Shown piece after piece: positions 18,469 to 28,700 of a stretch of DNA of 64,000 nucleotides. This DNA is from Gammaproteobacteria bacterium. Lineage in GTDB: Bacteria > Pseudomonadota > Gammaproteobacteria > Acidiferrobacterales > Sulfurifustaceae. Where the stretch lies: positions 1 to 64,000 of the forward strand of contig JACQFZ010000070.1 in the NCBI GenBank assembly GCA_016199745.1, read 5' to 3'. The notes under the pieces are model-generated. The model saw only the letters and a program-made list of their open reading frames with translations, was not told where the DNA came from and searched no databases. Both the position numbers and the translations under genes were made by a program. Within the stretch, counting starts at the first letter, position 1, and every line of letters starts with the position of its first letter.

Positions 18469-20655
18469 CTAGCGAACCGAACATGCCGTTACGTGGGTAC
18501 GCAGAAATTCGCTGAACATATCCGCCGGGACCGGCCGACTATAGAAAAAACCCTGCGCGATCCAACAGCCGTTCACCGTCAAGAAGCTAGCCTGCTCTTG
18601 ATTGCCGACACCTTCGGCAATCACACGCAGGCCCAGTCCCTTAGCCATGGCAATGATAGTCGTCACAATCGTGTCATTCGATTGGCGGCCGATGCGACTG
18701 ACGAATGAGCGATCGATCTTTAGTGCATGGATCGGAAAACGTTGGAAATAGGACAACGCCGAGTAACCCATGCCGAAGTCGTCGATCGTGATCTGCGCAC
18801 CCATCGCCGCCAGCTCGTCGAGAATCACCAAATCTTGTGCGACCTGACGGACCAGATAACTTTCGGTAATCTCCAGATCGAGCGCCGACGCCGGCACTCC
18901 CGTCTCATTCAGAATGTCGGTAAGGGTGTGCTGAAAATGCGGTTGGTCGAATTGCCGCACCGAAAGATTGATCGCCATGCGCAGATTCGGTTGGCCGTTG
19001 TCGCGCCAATGTTTTAATTGCGCACACGCCTGTCGCAACACCCATTCACCCAGCGGAACGATTAGACCGGTTTCTTCGGCAACATGGATAAACTCCAACG
19101 GCGGAACCATACGTGAGTTCGGCGGCTGCCAACGCAGCAAGGCTTCGGTTGCAATGATTTCGCCGCTACGCATGTCCACCTGCGGCTGATAGTGCAGGAC
19201 GAATTCGTTGTTCGAGAGCGCGTAGTGCAATCGGTTGACCAATGTCACGCGCTGCTGCATGGCGGCGTTGAGCGCCGGCGTAAAAAATTGATAGTTGCCG
19301 CGCCCTTTTTCTTTGGCGTGATACATCGCAGCATCGGCCGCGCCGATCAACGCTTGCGCGTCGCCGCCGTCGGTCGGAAAAAAACTGATGCCGATGCTGG
19401 CATTCACGTGCAGCATTTGATCATTGACGGCAAAAGGTTGCGATATCGAATCGATAATCTTTTTGGCAACGACCGCTGCGTCCTGGTTTTGACTGATACC
19501 GGGCAACATGACCACGAACTCGTCGCCGCCGAGGCGGGCAATACTGTCGCTCTCGCGCAGACAGCTCTGTAATCGCGTCGCTGCTAGCTGCAGCAATTGA
19601 TCGCCGATTGTATGGCCGAGCGAATCGTTGACGTACTTGAAATGATCTAGATCGATAAAGAGCAGCGCCACCTGCTGGCGCTGGCGTCGCGCTTGGGCAA
19701 TGGCCAGGCGCACGCGATCGGCCAGCAGCGCGCGATTCGGCAGGCCGGTCAAGGCATCATGTGTCGCCATGTAACGGATGCGTTCTTCGGCCTGCGCGCG
19801 TTTGGTAATGTCGCGGATGTTGCATTGAATGACGTTGGCATTGTCGACCTGATAAATATTGCCGACGAATTCGACGTCGATGCGCGCGCCGCTCTTGGTT
19901 AACAATAACGGCTGTTCGAAGCAAACCGTCTCGTCGCCATGTATCTGCTCAAAGAACGTTTGGAACGACGGAGCAGCTTTGAACGGTTCGATTTCCCAAA
20001 GCGCTTTGCCGAGAAATTCCTCGTAGCTATAGCCAAACATTTTTATGAAAGCAGTGTTTACGTCGTTGATCTGGCCGGTTTCCGAATCGAGCAATAGAAT
20101 TCCGTCGTTCGCCGTCTCGAACAACCCGCGATAACGAACCTCGGAGACACGCAGCGCCTCTTCGGCCCGTCGCCGTTCCTGAACCTCCTGTTGAAGTTGT
20201 ACGTTTTGTGCTGCCAGCTGTTGTTGCATGCGGCGCAAGGCAAGATGGGTGTTGATCCGCGCCAGCACCTCGGCGATCTGGAACGGCTTCGTAACGTAGT
20301 CGACGCCACCGGTCTCGAAGCCGGTGACTTTGTCGTTGGTGGCGGTGAGCGCTGTCATGAAGATGACCGGAATATTCGCGGTTGCTTCATTCGCCTTCAA
20401 ATGGCGGCAAGTTTCGAAGCCGTTCATGCCCGGCATAATGACATCCAGCAGCACGAGATCCGGCCGAATCGAGCCGGCGAGTCGTAGCGCTTCCTCGCCG
20501 TTGCGGGCAATAACGACGCGAAAGCCCTCTTCCTCCAAATGCGCTGTCACTACCTGCAAGTTGGAGGCGGTGTCGTCGACAATCAGAATAGTGGAGTCAT
20601 GAAGCGTAGTGGTCGAGGCATCACTTGTCGTTTTTAACTCGATCCGCGAATTCAT
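18469..20655 (-). CDS. REC-PAS-GGDEF-EAL response regulator (c-di-GMP turnover)
   Basis: 728 residues. Receiver domain 21-140 with acidic pair DD27-28, phospho-acceptor D71 (LLDVIMPGMNG) and K123. A short coiled coil (~140-170) is followed by PAS (~172-290), a GGDEF domain (~295-455) with intact GGDEF at 376-380 and a RESD inhibitory site five residues before it, then EAL (~470-720) with E504-A-L and the DDFGMGYS loop (625-632). Both activities look possible, so the direction of c-di-GMP change cannot be read. It is monocistronic with no kinase beside it. AGGTAG precedes ATG 20655. Confidence 0.9.
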   Translation of the reverse strand: MNSRIELKTTSDASTTTLHDSTILIVDDTASNLQVVTAHLEEEGFRVVIARNGEEALRLAGSIRPDLVLLDVIMPGMNGFETCRHLKANEATANIPVIFMTALTATNDKVTGFETGGVDYVTKPFQIAEVLARINTHLALRRMQQQLAAQNVQLQQEVQERRRAEEALRVSEVRYRGLFETANDGILLLDSETGQINDVNTAFIKMFGYSYEEFLGKALWEIEPFKAAPSFQTFFEQIHGDETVCFEQPLLLTKSGARIDVEFVGNIYQVDNANVIQCNIRDITKRAQAEERIRYMATHDALTGLPNRALLADRVRLAIAQARRQRQQVALLFIDLDHFKYVNDSLGHTIGDQLLQLAATRLQSCLRESDSIARLGGDEFVVMLPGISQNQDAAVVAKKIIDSISQPFAVNDQMLHVNASIGISFFPTDGGDAQALIGAADAAMYHAKEKGRGNYQFFTPALNAAMQQRVTLVNRLHYALSNNEFVLHYQPQVDMRSGEIIATEALLRWQPPNSRMVPPLEFIHVAEETGLIVPLGEWVLRQACAQLKHWRDNGQPNLRMAINLSVRQFDQPHFQHTLTDILNETGVPASALDLEITESYLVRQVAQDLVILDELAAMGAQITIDDFGMGYSALSYFQRFPIHALKIDRSFVSRIGRQSNDTIVTTIIAMAKGLGLRVIAEGVGNQEQASFLTVNGCWIAQGFFYSRPVPADMFSEFLRTHVTACSVR

Positions 20656-20889
20656 GTTGGGCGTCTACCTTCAGCAGGTTAGTCGCCGAAGCGGCGACAA
20701 TAAACTCTCCGGTGCAGCCTACCTGGCACATCGGTGCCTATTTGCTGCATAAAGCGGACCTTACCCAACCGCGGCGTCGGCTTTACAACACCTGAAAATT
20801 CCTCAAGTGTGTCATTAACTTAATCAATTGTTGTAATGCCGGCGTCGCCGCAGGATAACTAAACCCTAACAACGAAATAAAAAACGACG

Positions 20890-22143
20890 ATGCCATCAAC
20901 GCCTGATCGCCCGATTACTGCCATCGAAGTAACAGTGTTGTTTACCGCGTTCATTGCCGCGACTTACGGGTTTGGCATTTATCTTTTCTCGATGTTAGTA
21001 CCGGACATGCGGCAGAGCCTCGGATTCGACTACGGCGTCGTCGGCGTCATTACCGGAACTGCGCAAGTCGGCTTCTTACTGTTCGCGCTGGCCAGCGGCC
21101 TACTGGCGCCGGTGCTAGGTCCGAAGCGGGTTATTTTATTTTCTGTATTAATATGTGCGGTGTCGTTGCTAGCGCTGTCGGTGGCGCCGACGACCTTGGT
21201 AGCCGGGTTGCTGTTAACGGTTCTTGGCGCATGCGCGGCGTCGGTGTGGGTACCGATGGTGGCGGTTTCGCAAGCGTTGATTCCGCCGCAACATCAGGGC
21301 AAGGCGCTCGGGTTCATGTCATCGGGTACGGCATATGGCGTTTTTCTTAATGGGTTGTTAGTGCCTTGGCTGGTACCACAATACGGTTGGCGAGCGCTTT
21401 GGCTTGTTGTCGGTTTAGTAACGTCAGTACTCTTTGTTTGGGCCGTATTGCGTTTAGGGACGCGCGAAAATGCGGCCTCCCCCGCGGCCGCGGCTACACC
21501 ATCTTCCACCGGCATAAATACTAAGCAATGGCGGCTTCTTAAACAGCCGACCGCGCTTGCACTCATGGCGGTGATGTTTCTGAGCGCACTCGCTTGTGCG
21601 CCCATGCAAAATTATTTGGCACCGTTTCTACGCGAGGAGCTTAACCTTTCGATCGAGGTCGCCACACGCAGCTGGAGCGTTATCGGTTTAGTCGGAATGT
21701 TCAGCGGCATTGTCATCGGCGCACTCGCCGATCGCATCACCATTCGCTGGGCAATGGTGTTGACGTATTTGATTTTGAGCCTGTCGGCGCTGGCAATTTG
21801 GCAGCACGGCTCGGTAAATCTAATTTATGCCGGCGCCGCCGGTTTCGGATTGGCGTTCTACGCTATTTATGGACTAGTTCCGGCATATATCAGCGTCGCC
21901 TTTCGTGGCGCCGGTGCAACGACATTATCGGGCGTCACTAACGTGCTTGCCGGTGTTGGCGGTGTAATCGGCAATTTGTCGGGCGGGATGACGAAGCAGC
22001 TATTTGGGTCGTTCTCCACGGTTTATTTCGTGATTCTGTGCGCCGCCTTGACGGCATTGTTGCTGAGCTTATTGATGCGCGGCGAGAGCGCTTCATCGCC
22101 AATCGGCGATGAAGCGCAATCCCTGCCAACGATGGCGTCCTAA
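20890..22143 (+). CDS. major facilitator superfamily transporter
   Basis: 417 residues, about 12 helices, with the MFS loop 2-3 motif degenerate (GLLAPVLGPKRVIL) and a matching loop in the second half (GALADRITIRWAM). MFS proteins exchange or symport small molecules; the substrate cannot be read. It begins 234 bp from the divergent GGDEF/EAL gene and converges with the LysR gene, which ends 20 bp beyond its stop. Start ATG 20890 has only a weak upstream purine stretch. Confidence 0.85.
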   Translation: MPSTPDRPITAIEVTVLFTAFIAATYGFGIYLFSMLVPDMRQSLGFDYGVVGVITGTAQVGFLLFALASGLLAPVLGPKRVILFSVLICAVSLLALSVAPTTLVAGLLLTVLGACAASVWVPMVAVSQALIPPQHQGKALGFMSSGTAYGVFLNGLLVPWLVPQYGWRALWLVVGLVTSVLFVWAVLRLGTRENAASPAAAATPSSTGINTKQWRLLKQPTALALMAVMFLSALACAPMQNYLAPFLREELNLSIEVATRSWSVIGLVGMFSGIVIGALADRITIRWAMVLTYLILSLSALAIWQHGSVNLIYAGAAGFGLAFYAIYGLVPAYISVAFRGAGATTLSGVTNVLAGVGGVIGNLSGGMTKQLFGSFSTVYFVILCAALTALLLSLLMRGESASSPIGDEAQSLPTMAS

Positions 22144-22163
22144 TCCGTTAACCGCCGACCGAA

Positions 22164-23063
22164 TCAGTCCGGCCACTTCGGTCGGCGAAACGCCTCTACC
22201 AGAAAATCGATCAGCAGTCTTACCTTTAACGGTTGCAGTTTTCGGGAGGCGTACAGCGCGTAAACCCCCAGCTCGACCGTTTGGTATTCCGCGAGCAACT
22301 CGATTAGATGGCCTTCGCGTAAATCATCGCCAACTAAAAACGTCGGTTGCAGCACGATGCCTTGATGCAGTAGCGCCGCCGCCCGGCAAGTATCGCCGTT
22401 GTTGGCGTAGATCCGCGGATGGGTCTTAACGCTCACCGGTCCCGCTGGACCTTCGAATTGCCATTCATCTTGTGTCGACCAATAGGAGTAGGAAATCACG
22501 TCGTGATCGGCGAGATCTTCCGGGCGTTTTGGTTTACCGCGTCGACGCAGATATTGCGGCGATGCACATACCACCATTCGTGTCGACGCCAGCTTGCGGC
22601 AGATCAAGCTCGAGCTCGGCAATCGCGAAATGCGAATCGCCAAATCGTAACCCTCCTCGACTAAATCGACGGCTCGGTCCGACAATGAGAGATCCAATTT
22701 TACTTTTGGATGAGCCGCCGTGAATTTTCCCCACAGCGGCGCCAAATGTTGAATGCCGAAACTTACCGGTACGTTCAGTCGCAACAACCCGCTCGCCTCG
22801 CCGGTGCGCGAGTTCACTTCGGCTTCAGCGGCATCGATAAAGCCGAGGATTTCTTTGCACTGCTGGTAGAACGTACGGCCCTCGTCGGTGAGCGACAGCT
22901 TGCGGGTCGTACGGTTGAGTAAACGCACGCCCAACCGTTGTTCGAGATCGACGACGTGGCGCGAGATCGCCGCCTTCGATGTCACCAACGTATCGGCAGC
23001 GCCGACAAAACTGCCGGCATCGACCACCGCGGTAAACGACTGCATTTCTCGATATTTGTCCAT
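22164..23063 (-). CDS. LysR family transcriptional regulator
   Basis: 299 residues. N-terminal winged HTH (MQSFTAVVDAGSFVGAADTL, SKAAISRHVVDLEQRLGVRLLNRTTRKLSLTDEG) and a type 2 periplasmic-binding-like effector domain from about residue 90, with the NVPVSFGIQHLAPLW motif common in the CrgA/AaeR-like branch. It is divergent from the oxidoreductase-dioxygenase set at 23211, with a 147-bp AT-rich spacer. The likely target is that set, sensing an aromatic or quinone-like effector; this is inferred from arrangement. Confidence 0.9.
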   Translation of the reverse strand: MDKYREMQSFTAVVDAGSFVGAADTLVTSKAAISRHVVDLEQRLGVRLLNRTTRKLSLTDEGRTFYQQCKEILGFIDAAEAEVNSRTGEASGLLRLNVPVSFGIQHLAPLWGKFTAAHPKVKLDLSLSDRAVDLVEEGYDLAIRISRLPSSSLICRKLASTRMVVCASPQYLRRRGKPKRPEDLADHDVISYSYWSTQDEWQFEGPAGPVSVKTHPRIYANNGDTCRAAALLHQGIVLQPTFLVGDDLREGHLIELLAEYQTVELGVYALYASRKLQPLKVRLLIDFLVEAFRRPKWPD

Positions 23064-23210
23064 CTGAAGGCTCTTTAGTCTCGAAAATCGGAACAGTTAA
23101 TCTCAATATATCTTATTTATCCTAAAAAACGATACCTCTACAGTTCGGTCCATGGTCGGGACAGTCGTTACCGCCAAAACCAATAACAGATGATCGACCG
23201 GAGAAACGTT

Positions 23211-23843
23211 ATGAACATCACCATCGTCGGCACCGGCAACATGGGTTCGGGACTCGTCAAGCAACTGGCCACGGCCGGTCACTGCGTGCGAGTGACGGCG
23301 AAAGATTTGGCCAAAGCGCAGGCGTTGGCCGCGCAATACCCGAATGTCAGTGCCGCCAGCATCGACCAGGCACTCGCTGATTCGTCGGTCGTGTTCGTCG
23401 CCACCGGTTACGCCGATGCGATACCGGCGTTGCGCGCCTTAGGCGATCTCACCGACAAGGTGATCGTCGACATCACCAATCCACTCACCGCGGATTACAT
23501 GGGCCTGACGATCGGCCATAACACGTCCGCCGGCGAAGAGATTGCAAAAGCATTTCCGCAAGCTGAAGTGGTTAAGGCGTTCAACACGGTGTTTGCGCAG
23601 GTGCTCGCCGACGGCGCTGACTTCGGTCACGGCAACACGGTACCGGTGTTCTATGCCGGCAACAGCGAACGCGCCAAGCAAACCGCGCACGCAATTATCG
23701 AGAGCATTGGCTTCGAGCCGGTCGACGCTGGCGGTCTACAGAACGCCCGTTATCTCGAACCGTTGGCCGGGTTGAATATTTACTTCGGCTACGGTGCCGG
23801 TCGCGGTACTGACATTGCGCCGACGTGGATCGCCCGCGCCTGA
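23211..23843 (+). CDS. NADP-dependent oxidoreductase, F420-dependent reductase-like
   Basis: 210 residues. Rossmann fold with N-terminal MNITIVGTGNMGSGLVKQL, an NADP-binding ITNPL segment and the KAFNT motif typical of the NADPH:F420 oxidoreductase-like/NAD-binding 2 family (YidH-NpdG type). Most bacterial members reduce other acceptors because F420 is absent. ATG 23211 follows GGAGAAACGTT; the longer frame back to 23190 adds seven residues with no ribosome site. First gene of the LysR-divergent set. Confidence 0.82.
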   Translation: MNITIVGTGNMGSGLVKQLATAGHCVRVTAKDLAKAQALAAQYPNVSAASIDQALADSSVVFVATGYADAIPALRALGDLTDKVIVDITNPLTADYMGLTIGHNTSAGEEIAKAFPQAEVVKAFNTVFAQVLADGADFGHGNTVPVFYAGNSERAKQTAHAIIESIGFEPVDAGGLQNARYLEPLAGLNIYFGYGAGRGTDIAPTWIARA

Positions 23844-23872
23844 GTAAACATAATTAAAACGGAGCAACGATT

Positions 23873-23901
23873 CGTGCCCGAATCGTAGAGATTCGGGCAC
23901 G
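23873..23901. other. intercistronic stem-loop
   Basis: CGTGCCCGAATC pairs perfectly with GATTCGGGCACG around a five-base loop. It has no T run and lies directly before the duplicated ribosome site of the next gene, so it probably influences message stability or relative expression. Confidence 0.6.
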
Positions 23902-23924
23902 AGGAACAAGACGAGGAACAAGAC
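23901..23924 (+). repeat. tandem duplication of a ribosome binding site
   Basis: GAGGAACAAGAC occurs twice head-to-tail, ending two bases before ATG 23926. Each unit carries a GAGGA Shine-Dalgarno core, one at about 9 bases and one at about 21 bases from the start codon. Confidence 0.75.
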
Positions 23925-23925
23925 A

Positions 23926-24723
23926 ATGACACATTCCACCTTATTTGTTTCGCATGGCGCACCGACATTCGCGGCTGAGCCGGGTCGCGCCGGTCCGTTG
24001 TTACAAACGCTGGGACGCGAGCTTGGCGATGTGAAGGCCGTGCTCATCGTCTCGCCGCACTGGATGACGCGCGATGTCACCGTGATGACCACGCCGATGC
24101 CGTCGACCATCCACGACTTCGGTGGCTTCCCGGCGCCGTTGTATCAGTTGCGTTATGACGCACCCGGCCATCCGGCACTGGCACAGAAAGTCGGCGAGCT
24201 GCTGGCCGCCGGCGGCCATTCGGTCAGTTATGACAACAAGCGCGGCCGCGATCACGGCGCCTGGGTACCGTTGATGTACTTGTTCCCGGAAGAAAACGTG
24301 CCGGTGTTCCAGATATCGCTACCGATATCGCTCGACGGTCCGGGTGCGTATCAGCTTGGCCAGACGCTGCGCCCGCTCGTACGTGACGGTGTGCTGGTGA
24401 TCGGCTCCGGCAGCCTGACACATAACCTCTATGAGCTACGCGCCGGCGCCGCCGATAGCGCGCCATATGCGATCGAGTTCGCGCACTGGATACGCCAGCA
24501 GGTAGTCGCCAACGACGTCGACGCGCTGACGCATGCGCTCGATCGAGCACCGCATGCACAACGGACGCACCCCACCAGCGAGCACTATTTGCCGTTGCTC
24601 ATTGCGCTCGGCGCCGCCGAGTCGACCACGCCAGCGACGGTGATCGATGGTGGCTTTACCTATGGCGTGTTGTCGATGGAATCCTACGCGTGGGGATCGA
24701 CGACAGAAGGACATGCGTCATGA
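23926..24723 (+). CDS. DODA-type extradiol ring-cleavage dioxygenase (YgiD-like)
   Basis: 265 residues of the LigB-superfamily class III extradiol dioxygenases. Metal-site histidines are visible in LFVSHGAPTF, IVSPHWM and HDFGGFP, and a further conserved His in RGRDHGAWVPL. Relatives include E. coli YgiD and 4,5-DOPA dioxygenase of plants; they open catechol rings, and bacterial substrates are often unknown. The C-terminal THPTSEHYLPLLIALGAA block is characteristic. Downstream gene overlaps by ATGA. With a LysR regulator and an oxidoreductase alongside, a catechol or quinone detoxification role is plausible. Confidence 0.88.
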   Translation: MTHSTLFVSHGAPTFAAEPGRAGPLLQTLGRELGDVKAVLIVSPHWMTRDVTVMTTPMPSTIHDFGGFPAPLYQLRYDAPGHPALAQKVGELLAAGGHSVSYDNKRGRDHGAWVPLMYLFPEENVPVFQISLPISLDGPGAYQLGQTLRPLVRDGVLVIGSGSLTHNLYELRAGAADSAPYAIEFAHWIRQQVVANDVDALTHALDRAPHAQRTHPTSEHYLPLLIALGAAESTTPATVIDGGFTYGVLSMESYAWGSTTEGHAS

Positions 24724-24989
24724 GTGGAACGGCGTCGCCATTAACCAATCTATTGCCGACGTGTCGCCGCCCAAAGGAAACCGCGTCGCCGAAATGGAAA
24801 CTGTGGTTACTGCGCTGGGCGGCTTTATATCCGACGTTGCTCGCGCTCTACGCGGTTGGCGGAACATCGTTGGGAAGCTTGCCGCTGTCAGTGCGACTGG
24901 TGTTAACCAGTGGGCTCGGCACGTTAGCGATGACGTTCGTATGGATGCCATGGCTGACGCGGCGATTGCGTGCCTGGCTGGAGCATTAA
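24720..24989 (+). CDS. small membrane protein, conserved hypothetical
   Basis: 89 residues. A cytoplasmic basic N-terminus with WKLWLLRWAALYPTLLALYAV, then a second helix (VRLVLTSGLGTLAMTFVWMPW) and LTRRLRAWL. This resembles the two-helix membrane tail found in some antibiotic-biosynthesis-monooxygenase-type proteins, but the enzymatic domain is absent. It starts at ATG 24720, overlapping the dioxygenase stop (ATGA), so it is coupled to it. Confidence 0.7.
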   Translation: MSGTASPLTNLLPTCRRPKETASPKWKLWLLRWAALYPTLLALYAVGGTSLGSLPLSVRLVLTSGLGTLAMTFVWMPWLTRRLRAWLEH

Positions 24990-25003
24990 CCGGAGTCATG
25001 CCT

Positions 25004-25753
25004 ATGAAAGATGAATCTATTGTTGTGCGAACGCCAACGACACCGGCGGAGCAGCTGATCCTGCTGTTTCATGGCGTCGGCGCCGATGCTAAGTCGATGT
25101 ATCCGTTCGGCCAATGGTTATCCACCTTCTTTCCAAAGGCGGCAATAGTATCCGTGGCGGCGCCGTATGCCTCTGATCTGGGTTCGGGTAACCAGTGGTT
25201 CTCGGTACGCAACGTTACTGAAGACAATCGACCCACCCGAGTCGCCGCCGTTATGCCGCAGTTCCTCGACACTGTTCAACGCTGGCAGGCGACGTTTACT
25301 GTGACACCATCCCAAACTGTACTGTTAGGATTCTCGCAAGGCGCCATCATGGCGCTCGAAGCTAGCGTCGCACAGGACGGAGTTGCCGGTCAGGTGCTCG
25401 CGCTATCAGGTCGTTATGCAAAATTGCCGAGTTCGGCGCCAACACAAACGATTTTGCATTTGATTCATGGTGAGAGCGATCCGGTAATCCCTGTTACAAA
25501 CTGCATCGATGCCGGCAAACGGCTGCAAGCCCTGCAGGCGAACTTTACGGCGAACGTATTACCGTCGGTAGGACACGAAATAACGCAGGAGGTGGCACGA
25601 CGCGCCGTTGAATGCTTGCAGAGGCCCTTGCAGCGGTCCGTTTGGATCGTCACGTGCAAAAGTGGTTCATGCGGTAGTGAATCGCATTCCGATGACCATC
25701 CCCTGCCCTTATCCGGGCATCGAGCAACAGCAGTTGGCGACACGAATGGCTAA
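25004..25753 (+). CDS. YpfH-like alpha/beta-hydrolase (carboxylesterase)
   Basis: 249 residues. Fold and motifs of the phospholipase/carboxylesterase family: LLFHGVGADAKSM oxyanion region, nucleophile elbow GFSQGAIM, Asp in HGESDPVIP and His in GHEITQE. E. coli YpfH is about 230 residues; here the last ~35 residues (from RSVWIVTC) are Ser/His-rich and do not resemble the family end, so the C-terminus may have been extended. I take ATG 25004 with GGAG 8 bases upstream; ATG 24998 is possible. Last gene of the LysR-divergent set, converging on the permease-cyclase gene. Confidence 0.82.
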   Translation: MKDESIVVRTPTTPAEQLILLFHGVGADAKSMYPFGQWLSTFFPKAAIVSVAAPYASDLGSGNQWFSVRNVTEDNRPTRVAAVMPQFLDTVQRWQATFTVTPSQTVLLGFSQGAIMALEASVAQDGVAGQVLALSGRYAKLPSSAPTQTILHLIHGESDPVIPVTNCIDAGKRLQALQANFTANVLPSVGHEITQEVARRAVECLQRPLQRSVWIVTCKSGSCGSESHSDDHPLPLSGHRATAVGDTNG

Positions 25754-25759
25754 TGCTCG

Positions 25760-28700
25760 TTACTGCCGATGGCACCCAGTCCTCGCCGTCATCGGTGCCG
25801 GCGCGTGATTGCACAGCAATTCGGTCATCTGTTTGGCAGACAACGGCTGACTGTAGTAAAAACCTTGAACAGCGTCGCAACCGTGCTCGATCAAAAACTT
25901 CAGTTGGCCCTCGGTTTCCACGCCCTCGGCGACGGTCTTGAGCTTGAGCGAACTGGCCAAGGCAATGATGGCTCGCGTGATCGACGCCGCTTCTTCGTTA
26001 TCCGGTAGGTCGACGATGAACGACTGATCGATTTTTATGAGATCGATGGGAAAGCGCCGCAGATAACGCAAGTTGGAATATCCGGTACCGAAATCGTCCA
26101 GCGACAGCGACACCCCGATCGATTTCAGCGCGCGTAAGGTTGCGATGACGGTGTCGGCATTATGAATCAGCGTACTTTCCGTCAGTTCCAATTCCAGATA
26201 CTCGGCGCGTACGCCGGTTTGCGCGAGAACTCGGCTTACCAGCTGCGGTACATCCTGGCGGAATAGTTGTCGTGCCGACAAATTAACCGCCAGCGCAAGT
26301 TGGTTATGGCCGGTGACATGCCATGCCTTCAATTGCGCGCACGCTGTCTGTAAGACCCATTCGCCAATAGGTGTAATCAAACCGATTTCTTCGGCAATGG
26401 CAATGAACTGTTCCGGTACGACTATTCCGTGGCCAGGGCGATTCCAGCGAATCAGCGCTTCGATGCCGCAGATTTTTCCGTTCTTGAGATCGAACCGCGG
26501 TTGATAGTACAGCTCGAACTGCTTGCGCTCGACCGCCAGGCGCAACGCACTTTCGAGATCGACGCGCTCGCGCGCTTGTGCGCCCAAGTCGCGGGTATAG
26601 AACTGAAAGCCGTCACGCCGTTCCTCCTTGGCACGGTACATAGCGGCATCGGCGTGCTTGAGTAACATAACCGGTTCATTGCCGTCTTCGGGAAAGATGC
26701 TGATACCGATGCTGGTCGTGACATGGAATTCGCGGCCGTCCACCTCGAACGGGCGGGAGAACGCGTCGAGTATTCGTACCGCTGCATGCTCCGCCTCATC
26801 GATGTGCTTCAGGCTCGACAAGAGAATGACGAATTCATCGCCGCCTAATCGAGCGACGGTATCGCCGTCGCGAACGATTTCCGTGAGCCGCACGGCAACG
26901 ACTTTCAACAGGCCGTCGCCGACCGGATGGCCGAAGGTGTCGTTGATCAGCTTGAATCGATTCAAGTCGAGGAACAGCAACGCTAGTCGTTGATCGCTTC
27001 GGTGCGCGCGGGCGATGGCGTCGCTGATGCGGTCGTCGAGCAGGTTGCGATTGGGAAGCCCAGTCAGCATGTCGTGACTGGCGATGTACTCGACGCGCGC
27101 GACATGCGTCTTGCGCTCGGTGATATCGCTCGCTACGCCGTCGATACGGATCGGCTTGCCGGTGTTGTCTCGCGTTAACCGTGCTTTATCTTCCAGCCAG
27201 CGCACTTCGCCGTTCGGCCGGATGATCCGGTATTCCAACGTCACCGATCCATTGATCGACAATCCGATGCGCGCATCGCGCACCAGTTGGCGATCGTCGG
27301 GATGAACACGTTCGTCCCACAATAGCTGGTCGCGGAAAAAATCGCCGATCGGTCGGCCGTAGACTTTTTCTGCGGCCGGATTGAGATAGAGCAATTCGTT
27401 CGTGTCGGACGATGCCGACCAAACGATGTTGTCGATCGATTCGAGTATTTCTTGTACGCGCCGCTCGAGGCTGGCGTTGACCTCGGTCAACGCTTGCTGC
27501 GCCTCGCGTAATCCTTCGCGGGCGCCATCGAGGCCGATCGCTGCCCTACTCACCTCGAGCTGCAACGAATTAAACGCCTCCGCCATATCGCCCACCTCGT
27601 CGCGCGAGCGGACGCGCACCGGCGTAATCGTCACACGCGCGTGCGCCGCGTCGAGATCGCCGTTCGCCAAGGCCTGCATCGCGCGGGAAAAATCAGCCAG
27701 TGTGCCTTTGACCAGGACGTGCGCGGCATTGGCAACCTCGACCGCCGAATGCGCAATCATGCCCGGTAAAATCAAACCGACACCGATGGTCAGCATCGCG
27801 ACGGCAACAAAAATATCGGCGAGCCCGGCGAGTAACGCCGCTTCGGTTTTCGGCACGACACTGACCGCCAGCAAGTAACCGGCGCCGTCGAGCAGCAACA
27901 CCAACAACATGGCACCGGTCAACTTAAGGTGCAGCGTACGCGCGACCGGCGGCAAACCGGCGCGCCGCCGATCGGAATAGCGGCGCCACGCGTACAGCAG
28001 CGAACCGGAGCAAGCGAGCGCCAAGCCGACGATGACTGTCGGCAGACCGAATTGCTCGAATCCTAACAATGCCGAAATACCCCAGCCGCCGGCGGCCACG
28101 AGCCCAAGACCGATGGTCCCGCGCGGCGCGCGATAGGGTCGCGGGTGGTGCGGTTCGTTACGGCGCAGTAACCAGACGGCAACGCTTGGTAAGGCGATGC
28201 CTATTAAGTAGGTAAAGTTGGTTGCAGCGATCAACCAAACCGGTTGCCCGAGCAACACGAAGCCGATACCCATGCCGCCCGTCAACAGCGTCGCTACCCA
28301 CGGTGTGCCGTTGTACCAGCGCCGGCTAAGCACGCGCGGTAGCAAGCCATCGTCCGCCAATTGCGACAAGGTGCGCGACGCACCGGCGATCGGCTGTAAC
28401 GCTGTCGAGCACATGCTGACGACCAGAAACCAAATAGCGACCGCTTTGGCGGCGGCGCCGAATATCGGTGCGAACGTCGGCCCGAGGATTAACGCCAGAT
28501 CCTTACCGAGTGCTTCCGGCCCGAGCGCGCCTAACCAAACGACGGGCAAGACGATAAAAAAAATACCGGCCAAGGCGGCGCTGGCGAAGACCGCGCGCGG
28601 CACGTTCTTCGTTGGGTTGATCGTTTCGCCGGCGTAGCAATGCACCGCTTCGAACGCCGGTCCGCAGTAACCGACGAGATAAAGGCCAGCCATCAAGCTG

